Positions 33,780 to 41,463 of a DNA stretch of 64,000 bases are shown here, piece by piece. Below the pieces are notes generated by a model. It did no database searches. It was not told the origin of the DNA and saw only the letters and a program-made list of their open reading frames with translations. How positions within the stretch are numbered: position 1 is the first letter of the stretch; every line of letters starts with the position of its first letter. The position numbers and the translations under genes were made by a program. Location of the stretch: NCBI RefSeq assembly GCF_000406945.1, contig NZ_KE136354.1, positions 1,201,207 through 1,265,206 on the forward strand. Direction: 5' to 3'. The DNA is from Enterococcus dispar ATCC 51266. GTDB taxonomy: Bacteria > Bacillota > Bacilli > Lactobacillales > Enterococcaceae.

Positions 33780-33853
33780 GTTCCCGTAGCTCAGTCGGAT
33801 AGAGCAGTCGCCTCCTAAGCGACAGGCCGCTGGTTCAATTCCAGTCGGGAACG
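33780..33853 (+). tRNA. tRNA-Arg (anticodon CCT)
   Basis: The cloverleaf is complete: acceptor GTTCCCG/CGGGAAC, D-arm GTAGCTCAGTCGGATAGAGC, anticodon stem GTCGC/GCGAC with loop CTCCTAA giving anticodon CCT (reads AGG), and T-arm CTGGTTCAATTCCAG. The discriminator base is G, and CCA is not encoded. AGG is a rare Arg codon in such genomes. Confidence 0.95.
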
Positions 33854-33858
33854 TTGTT

Positions 33859-33885
33859 GAAGTCCTTTTGGGGGCTTCTTTTTTT
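33859..33885 (+). terminator. Terminator of tRNA-Arg
   Basis: GAAGTCC pairs with GGGGCTTC region around TTTTG, followed by TTTTTTT. It ends 2 bases before the stop codon of the convergent Eis-like gene. Confidence 0.8.
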
Positions 33886-33887
33886 GT

Positions 33888-35048
33888 CTAAAAATAATCG
33901 CCTAGTAATGGTTTTCCTTTTGGTAAAAGTTCTGCTAACTGTTCAGCAAAGTCTTTAGCGATGACAACTTTTTCTGCTGCAAGGAGTTTATTTAGCGGAA
34001 CACTGCCTAAAAATAATTGTGTAAAACTTTGGGGAGTTGCTTTTATATGTGAGAACTCACTATTTGGAACCTGTTTAACACTACCTTCTGGCATAATTTC
34101 ATAGCACCCATTATTAATTGGTAGAAAAGTATCTTCGACAATTTCGATTGTGAAACTTTTGCTGATCTTATTTTGCCAAGGATAATCTTTTAAGAATGCT
34201 AGAACATTGACCACCCGTGCCATCATATATGGCAATATTTTTACTTCCACTTGGGGATTAGAAACTTGTAGCAATTTTGTCTCACCATTAAATGGGCAGC
34301 TCCAACCAATCACTTTCACTGTACCACTATGAGCTTTAATAAATGCATGTAATGCAGTAAAGCCTAGTTGTGTTAACGCAATTAATTCAACAATTTCCAA
34401 CTTATCTTGGACAATTTGATAGACAACATATCCTTTGGGTTCACCTGATTCTTCATACAACGCAAAATTGAAATCTTTGTGTAATTCAAATTTGTAACGC
34501 AACCACCAGTCTTCTCTTAGCATACCGCCTTTTTGGCTTTCATCACTTTTTTGATAAATTTTCTTAATTGTTTCTTTTGCGGCCAGAAAAGAAACACGAC
34601 GGACACCCTTTTGTTTTTGGTCACCAAATGGCCATTTCTCCACAGGTGATTCATACCGAATCTGCAAAAAAACAGACTCATAGCCATAGCGACGATAAAA
34701 TGGATATGAAAAAGGAGCCAAATAAGCCAGGTGGGTCTCCTCGTCGTAACTATCCTGTAGAATTTGTTTCATAATAGTATCGATACGTCCTTGTTTCCGA
34801 AATTCTGGATAAGTAGAAACAAAACCAATTCCTTTCATTTTGAAAGTTTGTTCCCAAAAGTTAACTAAAAAAGGGGTAGCCATTATTTGACTCGCTAAAA
34901 TTTCATCGGCAAAAGAACCATAATTTTGCGAGTTCCGAGCTAAATATTCAAACCGCTCTACTTGTGCCACGCTTTTATTTTGTCCAAAAGCATAAGCAGC
35001 TAAATCAAACATCTGTTGAAAGTCCCCTTGTATCTTTCTGACTGCCAC
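33888..35048 (-). CDS. Eis-like GNAT acetyltransferase with SCP2-type C-terminal domain
   Basis: The 386-residue protein has the three-part Eis layout. The first GNAT half has GIGFVSTYPEFRKQGRIDTIMKQIL (acetyl-CoA loop RKQGR) and YLAPFSYPFYRRYGYE. A second GNAT-like half follows at about 160-280. The C-terminal sterol-carrier-like domain at 290-386 has FLGSVPLNKLL. Family members acetylate amines, including aminoglycosides in mycobacteria. The substrate here is unknown and a link to resistance should not be assumed. The start is GTG with GGAGGG 6 bases upstream. It is monocistronic and convergent with the tRNA. Confidence 0.85.
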   Translation of the reverse strand: MAVRKIQGDFQQMFDLAAYAFGQNKSVAQVERFEYLARNSQNYGSFADEILASQIMATPFLVNFWEQTFKMKGIGFVSTYPEFRKQGRIDTIMKQILQDSYDEETHLAYLAPFSYPFYRRYGYESVFLQIRYESPVEKWPFGDQKQKGVRRVSFLAAKETIKKIYQKSDESQKGGMLREDWWLRYKFELHKDFNFALYEESGEPKGYVVYQIVQDKLEIVELIALTQLGFTALHAFIKAHSGTVKVIGWSCPFNGETKLLQVSNPQVEVKILPYMMARVVNVLAFLKDYPWQNKISKSFTIEIVEDTFLPINNGCYEIMPEGSVKQVPNSEFSHIKATPQSFTQLFLGSVPLNKLLAAEKVVIAKDFAEQLAELLPKGKPLLGDYF

Positions 35049-35225
35049 AAAAATCCCTCCAAAATAAGCAAAAGCCTCTTAATTTATCCTAGACTGCCGA
35101 TATTTGACCCTTCTTTGGACTTTTTCTTAAAATTTATGTTCTCTTCGAAAAAGTTACTTACTTTATGAACCAATTATACTTGGAGTATAATCGCTTTCAT
35201 CTTTCAAAAATCCTTATAAAAGCAA

Positions 35226-35250
35226 AAAAGGTGTCCGCAGACCCCTTTTT
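35226..35250 (-). terminator. Rho-independent terminator of the DUF3284 gene
   Basis: AAAGGGGTC pairs with GACACCTTT around TGCG, followed by TTTGC on the minus strand. It begins at the stop codon itself. Confidence 0.75.
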
Positions 35251-35662
35251 AATTGGCACTTGCCATATTCTCCAACATTTTACCAAATTGGCGTTTCCGG
35301 AAAAAACCTAACATAATACCTAATAACATATCATTCATCTGCTGCATAAAACCAAAGGATTTCATATTTTCGTTATAAATAACCTGACATTTGTTTTCGT
35401 CAATTGGCGTAATTTCATAGCGGACAACAAACTCATTACGGCTAGTGGAAGTTTTAAACTGATAAATACGATTTTCAACAAGTTCTTCAATGACAATTTT
35501 AGCACTACTGTTTTTTGAGAATTGCTTGACGTATGTTAGATTTTTTAATTGTTTGCGGGTAATTGATTTTCCAGTTGCTTTTCGAACATCAAAAATAACT
35601 GAGTCCATCATTTTGTCATAAAAATTTTCTGCTGAAGTATTCAGTTTTTTTTCTACTTTCAT
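35249..35662 (-). CDS. DUF3284 family protein
   Basis: The 137-residue protein begins MKVEKKLNTSAENFYDKMMDSV and has the START/SRPBCC-like succession of strands (AKIVIEELVENRIYQFKTST, EFVVRYEITPIDENKCQVIYNE) and a C-terminal helix (FFRKRQFGKML) that defines DUF3284. Such genes are common beside cellobiose-type PTS genes, as here, with unknown function. Its ATG overlaps the stop of the upstream membrane-protein gene by 4 bases, so the two are coupled. It is the last gene before a terminator. Confidence 0.8.
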   Translation of the reverse strand: MKVEKKLNTSAENFYDKMMDSVIFDVRKATGKSITRKQLKNLTYVKQFSKNSSAKIVIEELVENRIYQFKTSTSRNEFVVRYEITPIDENKCQVIYNENMKSFGFMQQMNDMLLGIMLGFFRKRQFGKMLENMASAN

Positions 35663-35856
35663 GCTTTATCGCCTCTTTCATCCTCTTTTGTGGTCTTTTT
35701 CTCACGCCAAATCATGACACCACCAACTAAGACAAACGCTAACCCTACAATCAAGCGCCCCACATTCATTTGTTGACTCGGCCCACTGAAACTGTAGATT
35801 GTGATTAAAAAGCCAATACTGCATAAAAACAAGCCGTTTTTTACCATGTTCATCAT
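35659..35856 (-). CDS. Small two-span membrane protein
   Basis: I do not recognise this protein of about 65 residues. It has two hydrophobic segments (GLFLCSIGFLITIYSF and LIVGLAFVLVGGVMIW) joined by a short loop and a charged tail (REKKTTKEDERGDKA). Several ATGs cluster behind TAGGAAGTAGG; 35856, 35853 and 35847 are all possible starts, while the longer TTG frame to 35880 lacks a site. It is translationally coupled to the DUF3284 gene and about 70 bases from the small gene upstream. Confidence 0.65.
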   Translation of the reverse strand: MMNMVKNGLFLCSIGFLITIYSFSGPSQQMNVGRLIVGLAFVLVGGVMIWREKKTTKEDERGDKA

Positions 35857-35927
35857 CCTACTTCCTACTTTTGTCACCAATTGAAAAAGTTTAGTTCACG
35901 TTGTCAAGCTACAAATTATTCTACTTC

Positions 35928-36149
35928 TTAGCCTTCTACGGCTGCTTGAAAATACAAAACTGTTCCCCAAGGTTGCGCTTTAATTAATTGTTTAGCAGTT
36001 GCTGCTGCTTTTTGTGCATCTCCTGTTACATCAAAGTATAATTTAATTCCTTTTTTTTCTTTAAATGTATAACTGATGCCATCTTCACTGTAATCAGCTA
36101 ATAACTTTTTAATTTCCTCTTGTTGCATTGCACTGGCAATACTAATCAT
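35928..36149 (-). CDS. Small cytoplasmic protein of unknown function
   Basis: The 73-residue protein is not recognised. It looks like one alpha/beta domain: helix (AMQQEEIKKLLADYSEDG), strands (ISYTFKEKKGIKLYFDV), helix (DAQKAAATAKQLIKAQP), strand (WGTVLYFQAAVEG). A good GAGGAGG site lies 8 bases before the ATG. It may share a transcript with the two genes downstream. The PTS IIC gene upstream has its own terminator, so this group is probably transcribed separately. Confidence 0.65.
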   Translation of the reverse strand: MISIASAMQQEEIKKLLADYSEDGISYTFKEKKGIKLYFDVTGDAQKAAATAKQLIKAQPWGTVLYFQAAVEG

Positions 36150-36271
36150 TTCAATTCCTCCTCATAACTTCAACTAATCGTGATACTTGATAAGTAATTC
36201 TCAAAACTTTTATTATCATCTAAAACGAATACCATTTTCAACACTATTTTCTCACAACTTCTATTAGAAGA

Positions 36272-36313
36272 AAAGAACTGCCTCCACCTCTTTGGAAGCG
36301 AAAACAGTTCTTT
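36272..36313 (-). terminator. Rho-independent terminator after the PTS IIC gene
   Basis: AAAGAACTG pairs with CAGTTCTTT, with an inner GCTTCC/GGAGGC helix, followed by TTCTTCT on the minus strand. Confidence 0.8.
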
Positions 36314-36320
36314 AACAATT

Positions 36321-37742
36321 TTAAAGATCAGTTGGTTGTACTTTATTAGCTGCAATTACAAATGGTGTGTAGATTGCAAAAGTCACTGCCATACAAATTA
36401 CCGATACGACAACTGCGCGCCAGTCCATTGCTGTTGCTAATAATGCATTTAAGATTGGTGGTGTTACCCAAACAACTTGTTGTGATACTGGGTTTACCCA
36501 ACCAGCTTGTGTTGCAAAGAAACCAATTGAAACAGATACTAATGGAGCTAGAATATAAGGGATGAATAATAATGCGTTTAATACAATTGGCATCCCGAAC
36601 ATAACCGGTTCATTGATATTGAAGATACCAGGTCCGACACCTAATGTACCTACTGCGCGGTAATCAGCTCGTTTGGAGAAGATTAAAATTGCGATTAGTA
36701 GCATCAATGTACCACCGGCACCACCAAACCATGCGTAAATATCAAATGAACCACGAACCCATTTGTAACCATCGTCTAAGACTGCAGACATACCGCCTTC
36801 TTGGAACAAGTTAACGTTTTTAAGTTGTGCTACAGAGAAGACACCTTCTAGAATTGGTGCCAATACGTTGGTACCATGAATTCCGAAGAACCAGAATAGT
36901 TGGACAAACAATGTTACGATTAACACAGCACCGTAACCTTGTGAGAAACCTAATAATGGTTTAGCAATCATTTCTTGAATCCAAGCTAACAATGTCATAC
37001 CTGGAACTAATTTAGAGAAGATCCAGTAGAAAATTGCTACTACATATAAAGCTGCTGTTGCTGGAATAATTGCCGCAAAAGCTTTTGATACTGCAGGTGG
37101 TACTTGTTCTGGCATTTTGATTGTAATGTTAGCTAACATTAATTTACAGAAAATAATACTTGCTACAAAACCGACAATCATTGCTGTAAAGTAGAAGTTG
37201 GCATCCATATTGTTTAACGGAATCCAACCCCAAGCGTTTGCAGTAATGCCATCAGCAGTTGCAGACCAACCACTTGTAGCAGAATTTGCATTGATTTGAT
37301 CCATCAAATCAGCAGGAACTTTTTGTGCTAATGTTCCTGAGTATGAATATGTCACACCAGAAATAGCAGCAGCAAGCGAAACGATACCACCGGCTAAATC
37401 ATTGACACCATAAGCACGGGCTAAGTTAAAGCCCCATGAAAAGGCGAAGATAATCCCGGCAATTGCTAATGTACCATTCCAAACGTAACCATTAATTGTA
37501 ATGATCGTACTAATAAGAGCAAAAATACCTTTTCCTTCAGCAATACTTGCACCCCAAGTTGAGATGAACTGACCAGGTAAATCACGAATAATTGCGTTGA
37601 TCATAACGGCTACTGACCCCGCCATTGTTGCTGGCATTGTGCCGATGAAGGCATCCCGCAAAGCAACTAAATGTTTTTGGGCCCCAATTTTTGCTGCGAT
37701 TGGAAGCACGTGCTTCTCTAACCACGCTGTTAATGCGTCCAT
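36321..37742 (-). CDS. PTS EIIC component, lactose/cellobiose family
   Basis: The 473-residue integral membrane protein has about ten hydrophobic segments and the family's signature GPGIFNINEPVMFGMPIVLN, the sugar-site loop, as well as FGIHGTNVLAPILEGVF. It forms the sugar channel of a lactose/cellobiose-type PTS and works with the IIA and IIB genes just upstream. The substrate is probably a beta-glucoside such as cellobiose, but no glycosidase gene is adjacent to confirm it. The start is ATG 37742 with TAGGAGG 7 bases upstream; the longer frame to 37793 covers that site. It is the last gene of the IIB-IIA-IIC operon. Confidence 0.92.
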   Translation of the reverse strand: MDALTAWLEKHVLPIAAKIGAQKHLVALRDAFIGTMPATMAGSVAVMINAIIRDLPGQFISTWGASIAEGKGIFALISTIITINGYVWNGTLAIAGIIFAFSWGFNLARAYGVNDLAGGIVSLAAAISGVTYSYSGTLAQKVPADLMDQINANSATSGWSATADGITANAWGWIPLNNMDANFYFTAMIVGFVASIIFCKLMLANITIKMPEQVPPAVSKAFAAIIPATAALYVVAIFYWIFSKLVPGMTLLAWIQEMIAKPLLGFSQGYGAVLIVTLFVQLFWFFGIHGTNVLAPILEGVFSVAQLKNVNLFQEGGMSAVLDDGYKWVRGSFDIYAWFGGAGGTLMLLIAILIFSKRADYRAVGTLGVGPGIFNINEPVMFGMPIVLNALLFIPYILAPLVSVSIGFFATQAGWVNPVSQQVVWVTPPILNALLATAMDWRAVVVSVICMAVTFAIYTPFVIAANKVQPTDL

Positions 37743-37870
37743 TTTATTTCCTCCTAGTAAAAAGATTACAGGTGCCACCTTTTTAACAAACAACCACTAT
37801 GAAAAAAGATGAATTAAACTGCTCACCTGCTCAGCAGTAAACTAACAATTTGATAAATTGAGCCGAATGC

Positions 37871-38203
37871 CTATTTTTCAGAGGCCATTTCAGCCATTCT
37901 GCGATAAACATCAATAACTTCTTTTGCTAAATCAGTCACAGCGATAGCTGTCATTAAATGGTCTTGACTATGAACAGTCAAAAGTGTCACGGCCACATGT
38001 TTTCCTTGTGCTTCTTGGGTCAACATATTTGTTTGTGAATGATGTGCTTCAGTCAGAGAATTTTCTGCATCTGCAATTTTTTTATCAGCCAATTCAAAAT
38101 CACCTTTTTTAGCGGCTTGAATAGCTTCCATCGCATCGCTTTTTGCATTCCCGCCATACATGATTAAACCCATGATAGCTTCTAAGCTTTGTTGTTCTTC
38201 CAC
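37871..38203 (-). CDS. PTS EIIA component, lactose/cellobiose family
   Basis: The 110-residue all-helical protein carries the active-site His78 in LLTVHSQDHLMT with the trimer-metal Asp81, and the N-terminal IMGLIMYGGNAKSDAMEAI typical of IIA-Lac/Cel. It takes phosphate from HPr and passes it to IIB. The ATG has GGAGGGG upstream. It lies 18 bases after IIB; IIC follows after a 128-base gap. Confidence 0.94.
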   Translation of the reverse strand: MEEQQSLEAIMGLIMYGGNAKSDAMEAIQAAKKGDFELADKKIADAENSLTEAHHSQTNMLTQEAQGKHVAVTLLTVHSQDHLMTAIAVTDLAKEVIDVYRRMAEMASEK

Positions 38204-38221
38204 AAAATCCCCTCCTTACGA

Positions 38222-38545
38222 TTATTCTTCATTCATCAATTTTTCAGCTTGCGCTAAAACTTTTTCACCATTCATCATGCCGTAATCCGCCATGTTGATA
38301 ACATCTAATTTAATGCCTTTTGGTGCAACTTTTTGTTCAAATTGCGCTTTCATAAAGCGAACTTGTGGGCCAAGCAGTAATACATCAACATTTTTTTCTT
38401 CTAAAATATTGTCTGCTTCAGATGCTGAGACTGCGAAAATATCTGCATCAATTCCTTTTTCTTCGGCAGCTTTTTCCATCTTTGTGACAAGTAAACTTGT
38501 ACTCATCCCTGCTGAACAAACTAACATAATTGTTTCTTTTGCCAT
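38222..38545 (-). CDS. PTS EIIB component, lactose/cellobiose family
   Basis: The 107-residue protein has the IIB-Lac/Cel fold with the phosphorylated Cys10 in IMLVCSAGMSTSLLV and later VDVLLLGPQVRFM. It is the first gene of the PTS operon. The ATG has AGAGGTGAG upstream, and the sigma-54 promoter at 38588-38604 lies about 45 bases before it. Confidence 0.94.
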   Translation of the reverse strand: MAKETIMLVCSAGMSTSLLVTKMEKAAEEKGIDADIFAVSASEADNILEEKNVDVLLLGPQVRFMKAQFEQKVAPKGIKLDVINMADYGMMNGEKVLAQAEKLMNEE

Positions 38546-38587
38546 TTTATCTCACCTCTTTTTCATTTGTCTTACACTTAACTATAA

Positions 38588-38604
38588 TGCAAGAAGTATG
38601 CCAA
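38588..38604 (-). promoter_or_regulatory. Sigma-54 (-24/-12) promoter of the PTS operon
   Basis: TTGGCATACTTCTTGCA on the minus strand matches TGGCAY-N5-TTGCW with correct GG-to-GC spacing. Transcription should start near 38576. The activator gene is directly upstream. Confidence 0.9.
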
Positions 38605-38612
38605 AATAAAAA

Positions 38613-38650
38613 AACGATTAAAACACTGTTATTAAAGCGTTTTAATCGTT
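38613..38650 (-). terminator. Terminator of the sigma-54 activator gene, overlapping a cre-like site
   Basis: AACGATTAAAAC pairs perfectly with GTTTTAATCGTT around a 14-base loop, followed on the minus strand by TTTTTTTATTTT. TTAAAGCGTTTTAA (38632-38645) inside it resembles a CcpA cre site with two mismatches. Confidence 0.8.
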
Positions 38651-38669
38651 GTTCTTTTATACACAGATT

Positions 38670-38691
38670 TCACACACTAGTCACACACTAA
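38670..38691. promoter_or_regulatory. Tandem 11-base direct repeat, candidate activator-binding site
   Basis: TCACACACTAG is followed directly by TCACACACTAA, about 95-115 bases upstream of the predicted sigma-54 start, where enhancer sites usually lie. The repeat runs into the stop codon of the activator gene. Confidence 0.45.
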
Positions 38692-41393
38692 CCATAGCGT
38701 GTAAGCGCATACTCACTGCTGATTTTATTTCGTTGAATCATTTGTACAACATAGGCAATTTCATCATCGCTAAATTCTACTTGATAACTTTTAGCAATTG
38801 GCATTAAGCTTGTTTTTAGTAAATCGCATTCCAAGCGGAATTTTCGTTGAAAAGCATCTAGGTTGTCAAATCGCCGCGAAGTCCCGCCATTGCGTAAATT
38901 ATCAACTAGAAAAGCAAGATGTATCATAATCCCCGCGTCCACACTCGGCTCTAAAACAGCATGCATTTGTCCTTCGACATGATGCAAAAGTTGTTGTAAT
39001 TGCAGTATCAATTGCTCAACTCCACTGACACTCGTCAATGCCTCTTGTAACGATTTTCCAATCTTTTCTAATGGAATTTCATCTTTTACAATTTGTTTTA
39101 ATACACGCAATCGTGCGTTATCAAATAGCTCATAAGCTGAAAAGAAAGGTATATTTTGGTAATCAATTTCTACTGTCCCCGCAATTGCTTTAATATCATA
39201 TTCCGTCATCAGAGCATCAATGTGCTGCAAGAAAGCATTTTTTTCAATAAATTGCATTTGAATCACTTCTGTTTGCGCCTGATCGACAACCGGTATAATT
39301 CTGTCGTAAAGTTTACTTGCAACCCCTTCCCCGGTAAAACACGTCACCACAACCGCTTTCTTTTGTTTTTGCTTATGCAAATTAAATTCATCTTTTACAA
39401 TTGCTTTAAAAGATAAGAGTGTATTTTGATAAATATCTTCTAGCGTTCTTCCCATATCTACCATGCGCAAAGCTTCTAAGACAACCATTGTACTTGTCAT
39501 GGATACCGCTTTGGTCCGGATACCTGTTTCTTCATAAATCAAATCACCAAAGGAATTCAAAGAGCCCATATCTGTCAGTAATAAGATGCCGCCATTCCAT
39601 TTATCAGCATTTTCTTGCACATAATGCAGCAGTTGATTGTAAATGGTTTGAACTTCCATATCCAAACTCATATTAAAAGCGACTCCCGTTTTTGTGTCCA
39701 ACAATTCTTGTGCCGTTTCTAGCATAGAAGTTGCCGTTTGTTTGCCATGCATTAAAACGATAACTTCAACATTTTTTTCGGGCAGCGGTGTATTTTGTCC
39801 CACTTGAATGGATAAAAACATGCTGATAAAACCAATTTCATCAAAAGGTATTTCAATTTGACAACGATCTTCAATAATCATCGACAAATCAAGTGCAACT
39901 TGAAATTCTTGTTTAAAGTTTTTGCGGATATTATTTAAATCAGGATGAATAATTGTGTGGCCGTCTTTTAACCGCTCAATAGTGCTTTGTAAGTGTAGCG
40001 CAAAGGCAAAACGTGCTTTTTCATTGTATTTTCGCTCTAAACGTTCTTCGGCAACTTCATATAACTCACTGGTCAACTGCCAAATTTCTTTTGGTAATAA
40101 TTCTTTGTGCAACGAACTTTGGGTCAATTCTTCTACATAGGTTTCAAAATATGCATCGACATCACCTAAAATCAATTGCTCTAAATCCACATTATTTAAA
40201 TCTTGGCTAGACAAAGTCGTGACTTTTTCTTCAATCGCATTATATACTTGCATATTTCGTTCTGGATCGTGACTCCAAACGACTTCAGTTGCTCCTGGTT
40301 CAAAACTAAGCAGACTGCCTTTTCCTTCTAAGAACTGTTTCAAATCTTCACTATGGTCTTTCCGCATTAATAAACCTTTTTGTACCGGCAAAGATAGATC
40401 TTCTTTTCGAATTAAAAGCGTATTTTGTTGTTTGGTCCGATAATGTAAAAATGCTTTGGCACAGACCAGTTTTAAATCTCGTTTGATTTGACCAATATTA
40501 CCTTCTGCTTGATAAAGCATAAAAGCGATAATAGCATCTTGTTCTACTTCAATTTTTTGTTTTAGTCGATTAGCTTCTTGTTTGATAAATAAAGTTATAA
40601 TTTCATAACGTTCATCTAATGAACGGGCTTTAATACTGGGTAATGTAATAGACATTGGGATTCGTCGATTAAATGTAGTTAAAAAATTTTCCGATGATTC
40701 TGTTGTTGCACCAATAATTTGGACAGCGGCTTCAAATGTTTTATTACTTTCTCCTAATGGTCGATACACACCTTTGTCAATAAAAGTGAACAACATTTCT
40801 TGTCCTTCCGGAGGCAAGCGATGAATTTCATCTAGGAATAAAATTCCATTATCCGCTTTTGCAATTAAGCCCGGACTGTCTTCATTTGCTCCTGTATAGG
40901 CGCCTTTTTTTATCCCAAAGATATGACCAAATAGCAATTGTGGATTTTGAGCATAATCGGCACAGTTAAAGGAGACAAAAGGGGCATCTTTTTTTAATGT
41001 TTGCGATTTTAAAGCAAATTGATACATACACTCCGCAAAAAGTGATTTTCCCGTTCCGGTATCGCCAAAAATAATCGTATGCAACCCCCTTGGAGGATAT
41101 AAAATTGCCGCTTTTGCTTGTTGAATAGCCACCTTTAAGGACCCTTTTTCTCCCACCAAAGCATCAAAAGTCACCGCGGAAGAATTGTCTACATGAACTT
41201 GTTCTTCAGATAAAGGCTCGTAAATGACAGGACGCCCCGAATTTTTAACGATTCGCTGTTCTTTTGCCAGTTCATTTAAATAGCGGCTGGCATTGGTCCG
41301 ATCAATATTTAATAACTCTCCAATTTGAACTGCCGTCATTCCTTGTTTGCGCATTTCTAATGTGTGTAAAATTTCTTCTTTCCGTGAATTCAT
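38688..41393 (-). CDS. Sigma-54-dependent PTS-operon activator (LevR/CelR/ManR family)
   Basis: The 901-residue protein has a DNA-binding helix-turn-helix (1-55), an AAA+ domain (about 75-310) with Walker A GDTGTGKS at 110-117, the sigma-54 contact loop GAYTGA at 164-169 and LFLDEI (Walker B), then a PRD (about 430-540), an EIIA-Man-like domain (EVIVLMHGKQTATSM; about 555-690), an EIIB-like domain (VVVTCFTGEGVASKL) and a second PRD (about 800-890). PTS phosphorylation of its domains would tie activity to sugar supply. It should switch on the IIB-IIA-IIC operon downstream. AAGGAG is 7 bases before the ATG. Confidence 0.95.
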   Translation of the reverse strand: MNSRKEEILHTLEMRKQGMTAVQIGELLNIDRTNASRYLNELAKEQRIVKNSGRPVIYEPLSEEQVHVDNSSAVTFDALVGEKGSLKVAIQQAKAAILYPPRGLHTIIFGDTGTGKSLFAECMYQFALKSQTLKKDAPFVSFNCADYAQNPQLLFGHIFGIKKGAYTGANEDSPGLIAKADNGILFLDEIHRLPPEGQEMLFTFIDKGVYRPLGESNKTFEAAVQIIGATTESSENFLTTFNRRIPMSITLPSIKARSLDERYEIITLFIKQEANRLKQKIEVEQDAIIAFMLYQAEGNIGQIKRDLKLVCAKAFLHYRTKQQNTLLIRKEDLSLPVQKGLLMRKDHSEDLKQFLEGKGSLLSFEPGATEVVWSHDPERNMQVYNAIEEKVTTLSSQDLNNVDLEQLILGDVDAYFETYVEELTQSSLHKELLPKEIWQLTSELYEVAEERLERKYNEKARFAFALHLQSTIERLKDGHTIIHPDLNNIRKNFKQEFQVALDLSMIIEDRCQIEIPFDEIGFISMFLSIQVGQNTPLPEKNVEVIVLMHGKQTATSMLETAQELLDTKTGVAFNMSLDMEVQTIYNQLLHYVQENADKWNGGILLLTDMGSLNSFGDLIYEETGIRTKAVSMTSTMVVLEALRMVDMGRTLEDIYQNTLLSFKAIVKDEFNLHKQKQKKAVVVTCFTGEGVASKLYDRIIPVVDQAQTEVIQMQFIEKNAFLQHIDALMTEYDIKAIAGTVEIDYQNIPFFSAYELFDNARLRVLKQIVKDEIPLEKIGKSLQEALTSVSGVEQLILQLQQLLHHVEGQMHAVLEPSVDAGIMIHLAFLVDNLRNGGTSRRFDNLDAFQRKFRLECDLLKTSLMPIAKSYQVEFSDDEIAYVVQMIQRNKISSEYALTRYG

Positions 41394-41436
41394 GACAAGC
41401 TCCTTGCCTAAATTTTTTACACTCTAAGAATAGCAC

Positions 41437-41463
41437 AAAAAAAGGCGCTAAACGCGCCTTTTT
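41437..41463 (-). terminator. Terminator overlapping the end of the DEAD-box helicase gene
   Basis: AAAAAGGCGC pairs with GCGCCTTTTT around GTTTA. The TAG stop (41448-41450) lies within the hairpin, so its 5' arm is coding sequence. Confidence 0.85.

Noticed and set aside
33888-35048. Reading the Eis-like protein as an aminoglycoside-resistance gene
   Set aside because: Fold similarity only. Chromosomal Eis-like proteins are widespread and substrate cannot be inferred.
36170-36355. 61-codon minus-strand frame between the IIC gene and the 73-residue gene
   Set aside because: It runs through the IIC stop and terminator, has no good ribosome site and no family resemblance.
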